The translations under genes and the position numbers were made by a program. A stretch of DNA of 64,000 bases from Maricaulis sp034670125 (GTDB lineage Bacteria > Pseudomonadota > Alphaproteobacteria > Caulobacterales > Maricaulaceae), in assembly GCF_034670125.1 (NCBI RefSeq), contig NZ_JAXMOC010000002.1, positions 510,681 to 574,680 on the forward strand, given 5' to 3'. Below the pieces are notes generated by a model. That model had not been told where the DNA came from, searched no databases, and saw nothing but the letters and a program-made list of their open reading frames with translations. This document shows, one piece after another, positions 42,254-50,355 of this stretch; within the stretch, counting starts at the first letter, position 1, and every line of letters starts with the position of its first letter.

Positions 42254-42577
42254 ATGACCGATCCCGACAATATCACCGAGACCGAGCGCACTGCACTCGA
42301 TGCAGCGGCCTTCCGCCGCCTGCTCGCCCATCTGGACGCGCGCAAGGATGTCCAGAATATCGATCTGATGCTGCTGGCCGATTTCTGCCGCAACTGTCTG
42401 GGCGACTGGTGGCGAGAAGCCGCGGCCGAGCGCGGAATAGACGTGACCCGGGACCAGGCCCGCGAACGTGTCTACGGCATGCCGCCCGGAGACTGGAAGG
42501 CGCTCTATCAGGGCAAAGCGAGTCCGGAAAAGATCGCGGCCTTCAAGGCCAAGCAGGCGGCGAAGGCCGGCGGCTGA
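42254..42577 (+). CDS. DUF1244 family protein
   Basis: 107 aa. FRRLLAHLDARKDVQNIDLM, LADFCRNCLGDWWREAAAER and YGMPPGDWKALYQ are the highly conserved DUF1244 blocks. A small cytosolic helical protein with no assigned function, common in proteobacteria. Its stop is 2 bases from the convergent next gene. Confidence 0.88.
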   Translation: MTDPDNITETERTALDAAAFRRLLAHLDARKDVQNIDLMLLADFCRNCLGDWWREAAAERGIDVTRDQARERVYGMPPGDWKALYQGKASPEKIAAFKAKQAAKAGG

Positions 42578-42579
42578 CG

Positions 42580-43317
42580 CTAGCCAGCCCCGTCCTGGTC
42601 CGGCAGGGCCAGATACTGGACCGGCTGACCAACCACATCGAGACGGACGAGGCGGCCACTGTCGACATCGACGAAGAGATCATTGGCTGGCGTCGTGCCG
42701 CGCAGCTCGATACGGATGGCGTCGAACAGGCCCGCCGGGGTCTCGACGCTTTCGGCGTCGAAGGCCGTCAGCGTCACGGTCTCGAAGCTGTCCCGCATCG
42801 GAATCCACCAGTCAAAGCTGAGGGTGTCACCTGGCTCCAGGTCGAGGACGGTCACCAGCATGAAGACGGCGCCACGTACCATCGCGCCCTCGCGGACCGG
42901 ATGATCGATGGCTTGGCTCTGGGTCGGCTCGGCCGGGCCATGCAGGTTGCGCGATCCGGTCACCTGCCCATTCTCGAAACCGGCATCGACCAGATAATAG
43001 CGGGTACCGCTGTGATAGCGCAGAGCGACCCGGCGCGGTGTCAGGTCAGCCGGGTCCAGCAGGGCCGAGAAGCTTTCATAGTCGCTGCGCGAGACGATCA
43101 TCGAGCGATCCCACAGGTGCACGCCCGCCTCGTCGGCATACCAGCCATAGCGCATGAAACCGTCGCGCTCACCGTCGACGAAGAGGCCGAGATTGAAGCC
43201 GCCCTCCACCAGCTCGGCGCGATTGGCCCGTTCGGCAATGGATTGCGCCTGCGTCCCCGACAAGCCAGCCAGCCCAAGCGCCAGGCCCGCGACCAGAATT
43301 CGATTGATGTGTGCCAT
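42580..43317 (-). CDS. DUF3108-like exported protein
   Basis: 245 aa with a signal peptide (ILVAGLALGLAGLSGTQA). The mature half is beta-rich (YGWYADEAGVHLWDRSMIVS; LSFDWWIPMRDSFETVTLTA; FDAIRIELRGTTPANDLFVD then LVRLDVVGQPVQYLAL), resembling DUF3108 or LolA-like sandwich proteins where a late TPAGxFxAxRIEL segment is typical. Probably periplasmic. Function unknown. Confidence 0.65.
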   Translation of the reverse strand: MAHINRILVAGLALGLAGLSGTQAQSIAERANRAELVEGGFNLGLFVDGERDGFMRYGWYADEAGVHLWDRSMIVSRSDYESFSALLDPADLTPRRVALRYHSGTRYYLVDAGFENGQVTGSRNLHGPAEPTQSQAIDHPVREGAMVRGAVFMLVTVLDLEPGDTLSFDWWIPMRDSFETVTLTAFDAESVETPAGLFDAIRIELRGTTPANDLFVDVDSGRLVRLDVVGQPVQYLALPDQDGAG

Positions 43318-43427
43318 CCCAGAATGTCCCCTGTTTTTTCGCAGGACATCACCGCTTGCCCGGACTGTCGACTGACCTTCGGCGGCCTTGACGCAGATGT
43401 GAGCGCGCGTGAACGGCTGGGACCGGT

Positions 43428-44420
43428 CTAGGCCAGATCTTCCTCGATCTCGCTCTCACTGATCTCCTTCACCGAGAAACCCAGCGTGTCATAGATTTTC
43501 TTCAAAGCCGGCGGCAGGTCGGCGGTCAGGACCAGCGGCTTGCCGCCGGGGCGCGGGATTTCGAGACGGCGGGCGTGCAGGCAGAGGCGACGGCCGAGGT
43601 CTTCCGGCGCCGGGCGGTGGCAGGTGTATTTCTTGTCACCGAGGATCGCTGTGCCCATGGCCGCCAGATGGACGCGCAGCTGGTGCGTCCGGCCTGTGAC
43701 CGGACGCAGGGCCACCCAGGAGGCCTTCTGCCCGGCCTCACCGATGACCACATAACGCGTCAGGGCGTGCTGGGCTCCCTCATCGCCATGACCGGCGGCG
43801 ACCATGGTCTCGCGCTCGCTGTCGACCCCCGACGCGGCGGCCTTGCGCATGAAACCCTTGATCTCGCCCATCTTGGGCTTGGGCACACCAATGGCGATCG
43901 CCCAATAGGTCTTGCGGGTCTTGTGCGACTGGAAGGCCTTGGCGAGGCGCGCCGTCGCCTTGGGCCCCTTGCCGACAATCAGGATGCCGGAGGTGTCCTT
44001 GTCGAGGCGATGGACCAGCCGCGGTCGGTCCAGGCCCTCACCGAAGGCATCGAGCATGCCGTCCAGATGCCGGGTCGTCTTGGAGCCGCCCTGCACGGCC
44101 AACCCGGCCGGCTTGTTGAACGCGATCAGCTCGTCATCCTGATAGATGACCAGCGACCTCACGTAGGCGATGTCCTCATCCGACATCCGGTTGGCCGGTG
44201 CCCGTTCGCCCGGTTCCGGCAGCGGCGGAATACGGACCTCCTGGCCCTCATGGACCCGGCTGTCCCCCTTCACACGCCCGCCATCGACGCGGATCTGACC
44301 CTTGCGGCACAGCTTCTGGACCATGATCGCCGAGACATGCGGAAAACGACGCTTGAACCAGCGATCGACGCGTGAGCCGTCTTCGGTGGCTTCTACCTTG
44401 ATGGTCTGGACACCGCTCAT
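43428..44420 (-). CDS. rluC: RluA-family pseudouridine synthase (RluC/D-like)
   Basis: 330 aa. An N-terminal S4 RNA-binding domain (DRWFKRRFPHVSAIMVQKLC) is followed by the synthase core with LVHRLDKDTSGILIVGKG (catalytic Asp140), YWAIAIGVPKPKMGEI, RPVTGRTHQLRVHLAAMG and GDKKYT. It isomerises uridines in 23S rRNA; RluC-like (955/2504/2580) is more likely than RluD but cannot be settled by reading. Its start overlaps the crcB stop by 4 bases. Confidence 0.88.
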   Translation of the reverse strand: MSGVQTIKVEATEDGSRVDRWFKRRFPHVSAIMVQKLCRKGQIRVDGGRVKGDSRVHEGQEVRIPPLPEPGERAPANRMSDEDIAYVRSLVIYQDDELIAFNKPAGLAVQGGSKTTRHLDGMLDAFGEGLDRPRLVHRLDKDTSGILIVGKGPKATARLAKAFQSHKTRKTYWAIAIGVPKPKMGEIKGFMRKAAASGVDSERETMVAAGHGDEGAQHALTRYVVIGEAGQKASWVALRPVTGRTHQLRVHLAAMGTAILGDKKYTCHRPAPEDLGRRLCLHARRLEIPRPGGKPLVLTADLPPALKKIYDTLGFSVKEISESEIEEDLA

Positions 44421-44800
44421 GAGTATGCCTTTCGCATGAGCCAGAGGCCCACAAATACAGCCGCCAGGGCCACCACAACCGAACCCGCCGCGTAGGCGAA
44501 GGCCGGCAGGATCGCTTTACGCTCGATCATGTTGGCGATTTCCAGGGAGAAAGCCGAGAACGTGGTGAAACCACCCAGGAAGCCGACCGCTCCGAACAGC
44601 CGGATATATTGCTGGTCGCTGCGACCAGTGGCCGCCAGCCAGCCGATCAGCAGACCCATCAGCAGGCCACCGCCAATGTTCACCGCGAATGTACCCCAGA
44701 CCTGCTCCGGCCCGAACCAGCGGAAGGTCAGGCGACCGACCTGGTAGCGGGACACGGCACCCAGGGCTCCGCCGGCACCAACGAGAAGATAATTGATCAT
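44417..44800 (-). CDS. crcB: CrcB/Fluc fluoride channel
   Basis: 127 aa from the ATG at 44800 (20 upstream codons rejected). LLVGAGGALGAVSRYQVGRL, FAVNIGGGLLMGLLIGWL and VGFLGGFTTFSAFSLEI are the Fluc hallmarks, including the Asn and Phe residues lining the fluoride pore. Four membrane helices; dual-topology dimers export fluoride. It is coupled to rluC downstream. No fluoride riboswitch was recognised upstream. Confidence 0.93.
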   Translation of the reverse strand: MINYLLVGAGGALGAVSRYQVGRLTFRWFGPEQVWGTFAVNIGGGLLMGLLIGWLAATGRSDQQYIRLFGAVGFLGGFTTFSAFSLEIANMIERKAILPAFAYAAGSVVVALAAVFVGLWLMRKAYS

Positions 44801-44861
44801 TCCGGGTCGATAGGGTCCCGCGCCCCGATTGGCAAGCACTGCCGCATCGAACCTCGCCACA

Positions 44862-44876
44862 TTAACGGCACACTAA
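44862..44876 (+). promoter_or_regulatory. CtrA-like box (TTAA-N7-CTAA)
   Basis: TTAA at 44862 and CTAA at 44873 are separated by 7 bases, the spacing of the CtrA site TTAA-N7-TTAA with one mismatch. It lies in the 532-base region between the crcB start and the gene at 45333, upstream of the short peptide gene and in the divergent promoter area of crcB. A matching lineage (CtrA regulon of Caulobacterales) makes it plausible only. Confidence 0.35.
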
Positions 44877-45027
44877 CAAATCCTAAATTTCATGTAATTT
44901 TTGTTTAGCTATGCGTTTTTGCAATGGCGGTTTGGTGAAATGACGATTGTCCGGCAGCTCTAAGCCCTTATTTACCAACGTGCGAACCGGGAAGGCCCGG
45001 CTCGCCAAGACCGCAAGGACAAGACCA

Positions 45028-45132
45028 ATGATGAACCGTGTTTCGACCTCCCTCTCGATGCTCGTCAACGTACTTTTCGTGGCCGGTGTGTTTGGCGCCA
45101 TGACGCTCGCCCTCGGCGGCGCATTCGCCTAG
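45028..45132 (+). CDS. short single-pass membrane peptide, 34 aa
   Basis: MMNRVSTSLSMLVNVLFVAG then VFGAMTLALGGAFA: a short basic head and one hydrophobic helix. It has a good ribosome site (CAAGGACAAG) and is followed by two hairpins, the second a terminator, so a free-standing short transcript is likely. The frame continues upstream to 44947 but that extension lacks a ribosome site. No family known. Confidence 0.5.
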   Translation: MMNRVSTSLSMLVNVLFVAGVFGAMTLALGGAFA

Positions 45133-45134
45133 GC

Positions 45135-45157
45135 TGAACCTCCCCCCCAAGGGTTCA
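45135..45157 (+). other. hairpin directly after the short peptide gene
   Basis: TGAACC and GGTTCA form a 6-bp stem around a loop of C-run and AAG (tcccccccaag), 3 bases after the stop at 45130-45132. The loop sequence is almost the same as in the terminator 90 bases downstream (tctcccccaagg), a notable coincidence. No T tract. Confidence 0.5.
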
Positions 45158-45230
45158 ACCAGACGACCAACGATCCGGACCGGCGACACGCCTCACAGTC
45201 TCCCGTCCCGATCGATCCCGACCCCAAGCG

Positions 45231-45270
45231 AAAGCGGCAGTCTCCCCCAAGGGCTGCCGCTTTTGTTTTG
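45231..45270 (+). terminator. Rho-independent terminator
   Basis: AAAGCGGCAG pairs with CTGCCGCTTT around a 13-base loop, followed by TTTTGTTTTG on the plus strand. It ends the transcript of the short peptide gene and insulates the gene at 45333. Confidence 0.85.
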
Positions 45271-45332
45271 TCGGCATGTCTTGGATACGCCGCAAGCCGC
45301 GCTAGACTGCCTGCAATTTCAGGAGTCGCGTC

Positions 45333-46082
45333 ATGTCCGTATTCATTCTGGCCGCCTTGCTTGTCTTGCAGGACGCCGAGATCCAGCCTGGTCCCGAGGC
45401 GACTGCCACACAGGAAGCCGCGCCTCAGGCTGGCGAGCCTCAGGCGGGGGCCGATACCGACGAGCCGATGGCAGACAGCCCGCCGACCGATGCGGCGAGC
45501 CTGATCGCGCGGATCGAGGGCCGGTTTGCCAGCCATGCCGACACCGTCGCCGAGATGGCCGGACGCAAGGCGCGCGAGCGCTATCTGTCCGAACTCCTCC
45601 TGCCGGTCATTTCACGCGCCGACCTCGATGACGGGGCACAGGGTGAAATCCTCGCCGCGCTGTCCGGGCAGATCCATGAGATCGAAGCCAATAACAGCCA
45701 GTGGGCACTGGACCAGATCGATCCGGACAGTTTTCTCACCGTGTGGACGGACAACCCGCGCCTTGGCGCCGAGCTGTTGCGGATGGCCCAGCGCGCCCCG
45801 GACAGCCAGGCCCGGCTGGTCGCTGCTCTGGAACCGGTCGCGCTGGCCGGCGCCTATGACGGGGCGGCCTACGCGGCGATGGCCGATGCGCTCGCCGTGT
45901 CACAGAACCAGCCCCAGCCCTACGGGACAGCGACGGAATGCGTGGACGGGCTGACCCAGGTCTGGCCGCTCGCCGATCCGGACACGATCGACGCCGCCCG
46001 CACGGCGCTGGGTCTCGCCCGGTTCGATGCCAATGCGATAGCCGGTCAGGCTTGCGAGACCACCGAAGCCGAACAACCCTGA
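45333..46082 (+). CDS. hypothetical exported protein (DUF6624-like)
   Basis: 249 aa. The first 12 residues are hydrophobic (SVFILAALLVL), then a Pro/Ala/Glu-rich segment (about 15-50) of low complexity, then a helical domain. The C-terminal part (AALEPVALAGAYDGAAYAAM, then ADALAVSQNQPQPYGT) resembles DUF6624, where an AYLxDRxxVxxGxxQxYGT block is typical. Role unknown. The family link is weak. Confidence 0.5.
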   Translation: MSVFILAALLVLQDAEIQPGPEATATQEAAPQAGEPQAGADTDEPMADSPPTDAASLIARIEGRFASHADTVAEMAGRKARERYLSELLLPVISRADLDDGAQGEILAALSGQIHEIEANNSQWALDQIDPDSFLTVWTDNPRLGAELLRMAQRAPDSQARLVAALEPVALAGAYDGAAYAAMADALAVSQNQPQPYGTATECVDGLTQVWPLADPDTIDAARTALGLARFDANAIAGQACETTEAEQP

Positions 46083-46463
46083 TCAGGCATCAGGCTTCGC
46101 CCGCAGGCTCAGCAGCAGTATCAGCGCCGCAGCCACGACTGACATGATCGCGCTGATGCCCAGCAAGGGCCCCACTGTCGCCTCCTCCGCCAGCCCGCCG
46201 AACATCAGGTAGAGCGCCGGGATCATGATCAGAATAGCGATATGATGCAGCAAAACCTGGATCCAGGCGAGAAAACCGCTGCCCAGCGCGAAGACGCGAT
46301 AGAGCACGGCCCAGAGAACGGAGAGGACCCCGCCCAGCAACATCATGTGGGCATGGGTCGGCATCTGGCCGTGGTCGCCCGAGCGGCCCATGTGCTCGCC
46401 CAGCAGCATGCCGGCGATCAGCCAGACAAGACCCAGCGTCAGGTGAATGCGTTCCGGTTTCAT
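46083..46463 (-). CDS. hypothetical four-helix membrane protein with His-rich motif
   Basis: 126 aa from the ATG at 46463 (ribosome site GGGGGGAG). Four helices: LTLGLVWLIAGMLLG, MMLLGGVLSVLWAVLYRVFA, VLLHHIAILIMIPALYLMF and ISAIMSVVAAALILLLSL. The loop GEHMGRSGDHGQMPTHAHMM has a THAHxxLLG motif seen in small membrane proteins related to haem-copper oxidase subunit I. Histidines could bind haem or metal. Role unknown. Confidence 0.6.
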   Translation of the reverse strand: MKPERIHLTLGLVWLIAGMLLGEHMGRSGDHGQMPTHAHMMLLGGVLSVLWAVLYRVFALGSGFLAWIQVLLHHIAILIMIPALYLMFGGLAEEATVGPLLGISAIMSVVAAALILLLSLRAKPDA

Positions 46464-46531
46464 GAAAACTCCCCCCAGAGTGGTTGAGGGAGAAGAATTC
46501 GCCAACCGGGCAGCGTTGGCAAGGCTGCGCT

Positions 46532-47839
46532 TTATGATCGCCGTGTGTGACGCACCTTGCGCCAGCGAGCGAGACGCTCGCCGATTGCCGCCTCACGGCC
46601 ATTGCCCGTCGGCTCGTAAAACACCGGGCGGTCCGGCATGTCGTCAGGGAAATAGTCCTGGCCGGAAACGCCGCCGGCAGCGTCATGATCATATTCATAG
46701 CCCTTGCCATAGCCCTGATCCTTCATCAGGGCGGTCGGGGCGTTGAGAATGTGGGCAGGCGGCATCAGGGAGCCTGTGGCCTTGGCGGCTCTCTGGGCCC
46801 GCTTGAAGGCGACGTAAACGGCATTGGACTTGGCGGCGGTCGCCAGATGGACAACGGCGTGGGCAAGCGCCAGCTCACCCTCGGGTGAGCCGAGGCGCTC
46901 ATAGGTGCGTGCGGCCTCGTTGGCGATCATCAGGCCGGTCGGGTCGGCGAGGCCGATATCCTCGGACGCCATGCGCACCAGCCGTCGGGCCAGGAAGAGC
47001 GGATCCTCGCCGCCTTCAAGCATGCGGGCAAACCAGTACAGCGCCGCGTCCGGATCGGAGCCGCGAATGGATTTGTGCAGGGCCGAGATGAGATTGTAGT
47101 GTTCGTCACGGTCCTTGTCGTAGGCGGTCGCGCGCTTGTTGAGCAGCGTGGCGAGGTCGTCGGCGCTGACTTCGACGTCCGGATCGAAGGTGAACACCTC
47201 CTCGACCAGGTTGAGCATGTAGCGGCCGTCGCCATCAGCCATCGAGCACAGGGCGTTGCGGCCCCCGGCATCAAGCGGCAGGGCCCGGCCCATCTCGGCC
47301 TCGGCGCGCTGCATCAGCAGGTCCAGCCCGTCGTCATCGAGCCGTTTGAGGACCAACACCTGGCAGCGCGACAGGAGGGCGGCATTGAGTTCAAAAGACG
47401 GGTTCTCTGTGGTCGCACCGACCAGCGTCACCGTCCCCTCCTCCACCACCGGCAAGAAGCCATCCTGCTGGGCCCGGTTGAAGCGATGGATCTCGTCAAC
47501 AAAGAGCAAGGTTCCGCGGCCCTGCTGACGCCGGGCGCGGGCTCGCTCGAAGGCCTTCTTGAGGTCGGCCACACCGGAAAAGACCGCTGACAGCGGCTCA
47601 AACTCCAGATCGCTGTCCTCGGCCAGCAGGCGGGCAATGGTTGTCTTGCCAACGCCCGGCGGTCCCCACAGGATCAGCGAGGCGAGCCGTCCCTGCGACC
47701 GCATCCGGGCAATCGGCCCCTTGCCGGCGAGCAGGTGGTCCTGGCCGACGACCTCGTCGAGCGCTTGCGGGCGCAATCGGTCGGCCAGCGGTCGCGGGGC
47801 TTCGGCATCAAGGCCGGCGGCTTCAAACAGGCTTGTCAT
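46532..47839 (-). CDS. rarA: RarA/MgsA replication-associated AAA+ ATPase
   Basis: 435 aa. Walker A GPPGVGKTT at 59-67, Walker B LLFVDEIHRFNRAQQD, sensor-1 TLVGATTENPSFELNAALLS, sensor-2 region, then the C-terminal helical RarA domain (LISALHKSIRGSDPDAALYW; MPPAHILNAPTALMKDQGYG). It acts at stalled forks alongside SSB and RecA. Length and order normal. Confidence 0.95.
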   Translation of the reverse strand: MTSLFEAAGLDAEAPRPLADRLRPQALDEVVGQDHLLAGKGPIARMRSQGRLASLILWGPPGVGKTTIARLLAEDSDLEFEPLSAVFSGVADLKKAFERARARRQQGRGTLLFVDEIHRFNRAQQDGFLPVVEEGTVTLVGATTENPSFELNAALLSRCQVLVLKRLDDDGLDLLMQRAEAEMGRALPLDAGGRNALCSMADGDGRYMLNLVEEVFTFDPDVEVSADDLATLLNKRATAYDKDRDEHYNLISALHKSIRGSDPDAALYWFARMLEGGEDPLFLARRLVRMASEDIGLADPTGLMIANEAARTYERLGSPEGELALAHAVVHLATAAKSNAVYVAFKRAQRAAKATGSLMPPAHILNAPTALMKDQGYGKGYEYDHDAAGGVSGQDYFPDDMPDRPVFYEPTGNGREAAIGERLARWRKVRHTRRS

Positions 47840-47925
47840 CGCCCTGGAGCCTAGGCGTGTTCGCGGTGTCGTAGAAGGCAGGTCATGCTAGTCTTGCAGC
47901 TCGCAATCCGGTGGGGAGAACCGAC

Positions 47926-48381
47926 ATGAATGACGCACCCGGCGATTCAGCACAGGCTGGCGACGCCCATGTGCCGCCGACCTCCGGCGTGGCGCCCTAT
48001 CTCAGCGTCCGCGATGGTGCCGCAGCAGTGGACTTCTATACCCGTGCGTTCGATGCCGAATTGCTCGAACGCTATGATTTCGAGGGCAAGTTGGGCCACG
48101 CCACGCTGCGCATCAATGAGGGCATCGTGATGCTGGCCGACGAATTCCCCCAGCACGAGGCGATGATCGGCAACGTCGCCCCGGCCAGCCTGGGCAATCG
48201 CACCACCTTTACGCTCAATCTCTATGTCACCGATGCCGACCGCTGGTTCGACAGGGCCGTGAAGGCGGGCGCCGAGATTGTCCGCCCCTGCAGTGACGAG
48301 TTCTTTGGCCGCCACGGCAAGGTGCGGGACCCGTTCGGGCATGTGTGGAGCTTCGTCGCGTTAAAACCCCACACCGATTGA
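47926..48381 (+). CDS. VOC (glyoxalase/PhnB-like) protein
   Basis: 151 aa from the ATG at 47926 (ribosome site GGGGAG). PYLSVRDGAAAVDFYTRAFD, GHATLRINEGIVMLADEF, TFTLNLYVTDADRWFDRAVK and FFGRHGKVRDPFGHVWSFVA match the YdeN/PhnB-like group of VOC proteins. Such proteins bind metals or small molecules; which one is unknown. Confidence 0.85.
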   Translation: MNDAPGDSAQAGDAHVPPTSGVAPYLSVRDGAAAVDFYTRAFDAELLERYDFEGKLGHATLRINEGIVMLADEFPQHEAMIGNVAPASLGNRTTFTLNLYVTDADRWFDRAVKAGAEIVRPCSDEFFGRHGKVRDPFGHVWSFVALKPHTD

Positions 48382-48394
48382 AGCCTGGCCCGCC

Positions 48395-49798
48395 CTAGTA
48401 AAGGCGGACCGAGGTGTCGAAGCGCTGTCCGCGACGCTCCACGATCAGCGGCCAGACCTGCGCGCCGTCATGGGCAGCGAGCACCTCGGCGAGGTCATCA
48501 AGCGAATAGATCGGCTCGCCCATCAACTCGACCAGCTGGTCGCCGGGCCGGAAGCCATAACGCGCCGCGACGGACCGCCGCCCGACCGCGCTGATGATCA
48601 CGCCGCCCCGGAACGGGTCGAGACCGACGCGTTCGTTGAAGGCCGGTGACAGCGTCACCAGGGCCGCCCCGACCAGCGGATTGCGGCCATCGACAGCAAA
48701 CGGCTCCGGTTCGGAGATACCGGGAGCCGGCTGCACGGCCACATCCAGCGACAGCTCCTCCCCGTCCCGCAGGACCGTGAAGCGGGCATCATCTCCCGCG
48801 GCGCGGGTGGCGAGACGAAAACGGGCGCCCGCTTCATTGTTGATGGTCTGGCCATCGATCGCCAATACGATATCGCCCTGCATCAGGCCGGCATCATCGG
48901 CCGCTGCGAGCGGGTAGACTTCATTGACCAGCGCGCCACGCGGCCGATCGAGACCGAAAGCATCCGCAATGTCGCTGTCGACCGGCTGCAGGCGGGCGCC
49001 CAGCCAGGGGCGGATCAATTCGCCCTCGCTCATCGCGGTGTCGACCACCCGGGCGACCATCTCGACCGGGATGGCAAAGCCGATCCCGTTCGATCCGCCC
49101 GATCGCGAAAAAATCATGGTGTTCACGCCGACCAGTTCACCGTCCATGTCGACCAGTGCGCCGCCGGAATTGCCCGGATTGATGGCGGCATCAGTCTGGA
49201 TGAAGGAGGCAAAATCGGTTTGGCCGACATCTGTGCGGGCCAGTGCCGACACGATGCCGGACGTTACGGTCTGACCGACACCGAACGGGTTGCCAATCGC
49301 CAGCACGAGATCGCCCACCTCGACATCGCCGCTCATGTCATACGGCAACACCGGCAGCGGCTCATCGGTTTCGACACGCAGGACGGCCAGGTCGGTAGCC
49401 TCGTCGGTCAACAGGATTTCGGCGGAAAATTCGCGGCGGTCGGCGAGGACCACGCGCAGCTCGGTGGCGCCGGCGACGACGTGATTGTTGGTTACGATCA
49501 CACCCGACGGATCCACGATCACCCCGGAACCGAGCGAGTTCTGTTCCTGCGGTCGGCTGCGGAACATCCGCGAAAACAGCGGGTCATTGGCGAACGGGCT
49601 GCGGTTCTGGACCACGCGGCGGGTATAGACATTCACCACAGCGGGCGTCGCTTCGCGCACGATCGGCGCAAAGGACATCTGCATGTCCATCCGGCTGTCC
49701 GGCACAACACGGTCATCGGCGGCACCGGCAAGGTCGATCTCCTGGGCAAACGCAGGCGCGCTCGCGAGGAGGACAGCGAAAAAAGCGTATCTGATCAT
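48395..49798 (-). CDS. DegP/DegQ-type periplasmic serine protease
   Basis: 467 aa from the ATG at 49798; ATG 49807 (9 bases upstream) is an alternative. Signal peptide MIRYAFFAVLLASAPAFA. Catalytic triad His106 (TNNHVV), Asp136 (ATDLAVL) and Ser211 (GNSGGAL). The LGSGVIVDPSGVIVTNNHVV strand, then two C-terminal PDZ domains (about 280-370 and 390-467; GALVNEVYPLAAADDAGLMQ begins the first). The Q-linker (VQNRSPFANDPLFSRMFRSR) matches HtrA LA-loop proteins. Periplasmic protein quality control. It ends the same-strand run after the ribosomal operon terminator. Confidence 0.92.
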   Translation of the reverse strand: MIRYAFFAVLLASAPAFAQEIDLAGAADDRVVPDSRMDMQMSFAPIVREATPAVVNVYTRRVVQNRSPFANDPLFSRMFRSRPQEQNSLGSGVIVDPSGVIVTNNHVVAGATELRVVLADRREFSAEILLTDEATDLAVLRVETDEPLPVLPYDMSGDVEVGDLVLAIGNPFGVGQTVTSGIVSALARTDVGQTDFASFIQTDAAINPGNSGGALVDMDGELVGVNTMIFSRSGGSNGIGFAIPVEMVARVVDTAMSEGELIRPWLGARLQPVDSDIADAFGLDRPRGALVNEVYPLAAADDAGLMQGDIVLAIDGQTINNEAGARFRLATRAAGDDARFTVLRDGEELSLDVAVQPAPGISEPEPFAVDGRNPLVGAALVTLSPAFNERVGLDPFRGGVIISAVGRRSVAARYGFRPGDQLVELMGEPIYSLDDLAEVLAAHDGAQVWPLIVERRGQRFDTSVRLY

Positions 49799-49830
49799 GG
49801 CACCCATATAGGCTGGATTGCGGGCACGAA

Positions 49831-49863
49831 AAAGGCGGCCCTGCTGAAGCAAAGCCGCCTTTT
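49831..49863 (-). terminator. terminator of the ribosomal operon after rplQ
   Basis: On the minus strand AAAGGCGGC pairs with GCCGCCTTT around a 14-base loop, and TTTTT follows. It lies between rplQ and the protease gene. Confidence 0.85.
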
Positions 49864-49887
49864 CCTGAACTGGTGCTGACTGGAAGC

Positions 49888-50310
49888 TTACTCCTCAGTC
49901 ATGCCGCCTTCTTCCTCGAGGCGGGCCCGATCGCCGGCGCCCTTGGCCGACGGGTCGCGATCAACAAGCTCGATGACGGCCATCGGCGCATTGTCGCCGT
50001 GACGGAAGCCGGCTTTCAGAACGCGGGTATAACCACCATCGCGTTCGGTGTAGCGACCGCCGAGCGTGTCGAACAGTTTCTTGACCTGGTCCTCATTGCG
50101 GACCTTGGACATTGCCTGGCGGCGTCCATGGACGTCGCCGCGCTTGGCCAGCGTGATCAGCTTGTCCACGAACGGGGCCAGTTCCTTGGCTTTCGGCAAG
50201 GTGGTGACGATCTGCTCGTGCTCGATCAGCGAGGCGGCCATATTGGCCAGCATCGCCTTGCGGTGCGAGTGGGTGCGGTTAAGCTTGCGGTGTGCGATGC
50301 CGTGACGCAT
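49888..50310 (-). CDS. rplQ: 50S ribosomal protein L17
   Basis: 140 aa. MRHGIAHRKLNRTHSHRKAM and MAASLIEHEQIVTTLPKAKE are the L17 N-terminal blocks; YTERDGGYTRVLKAGFRHGD is the later one. The C-terminus has a short Glu-rich tail (RLEEEGGMTEE). L17 lines the tunnel exit and is the last gene of the operon, 45 bases after rpoA. Confidence 0.97.
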   Translation of the reverse strand: MRHGIAHRKLNRTHSHRKAMLANMAASLIEHEQIVTTLPKAKELAPFVDKLITLAKRGDVHGRRQAMSKVRNEDQVKKLFDTLGGRYTERDGGYTRVLKAGFRHGDNAPMAVIELVDRDPSAKGAGDRARLEEEGGMTEE

Positions 50311-50355
50311 GGCTTTATCTCCTCAGGTCCGGTTCAGGCGCCTCTCGGCGGCTGC

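Noticed and set aside
44801..44900. fluoride riboswitch upstream of crcB
   Set aside because: No match to the conserved GGNGAUGGNGUUCCGCC-type core on the minus strand.
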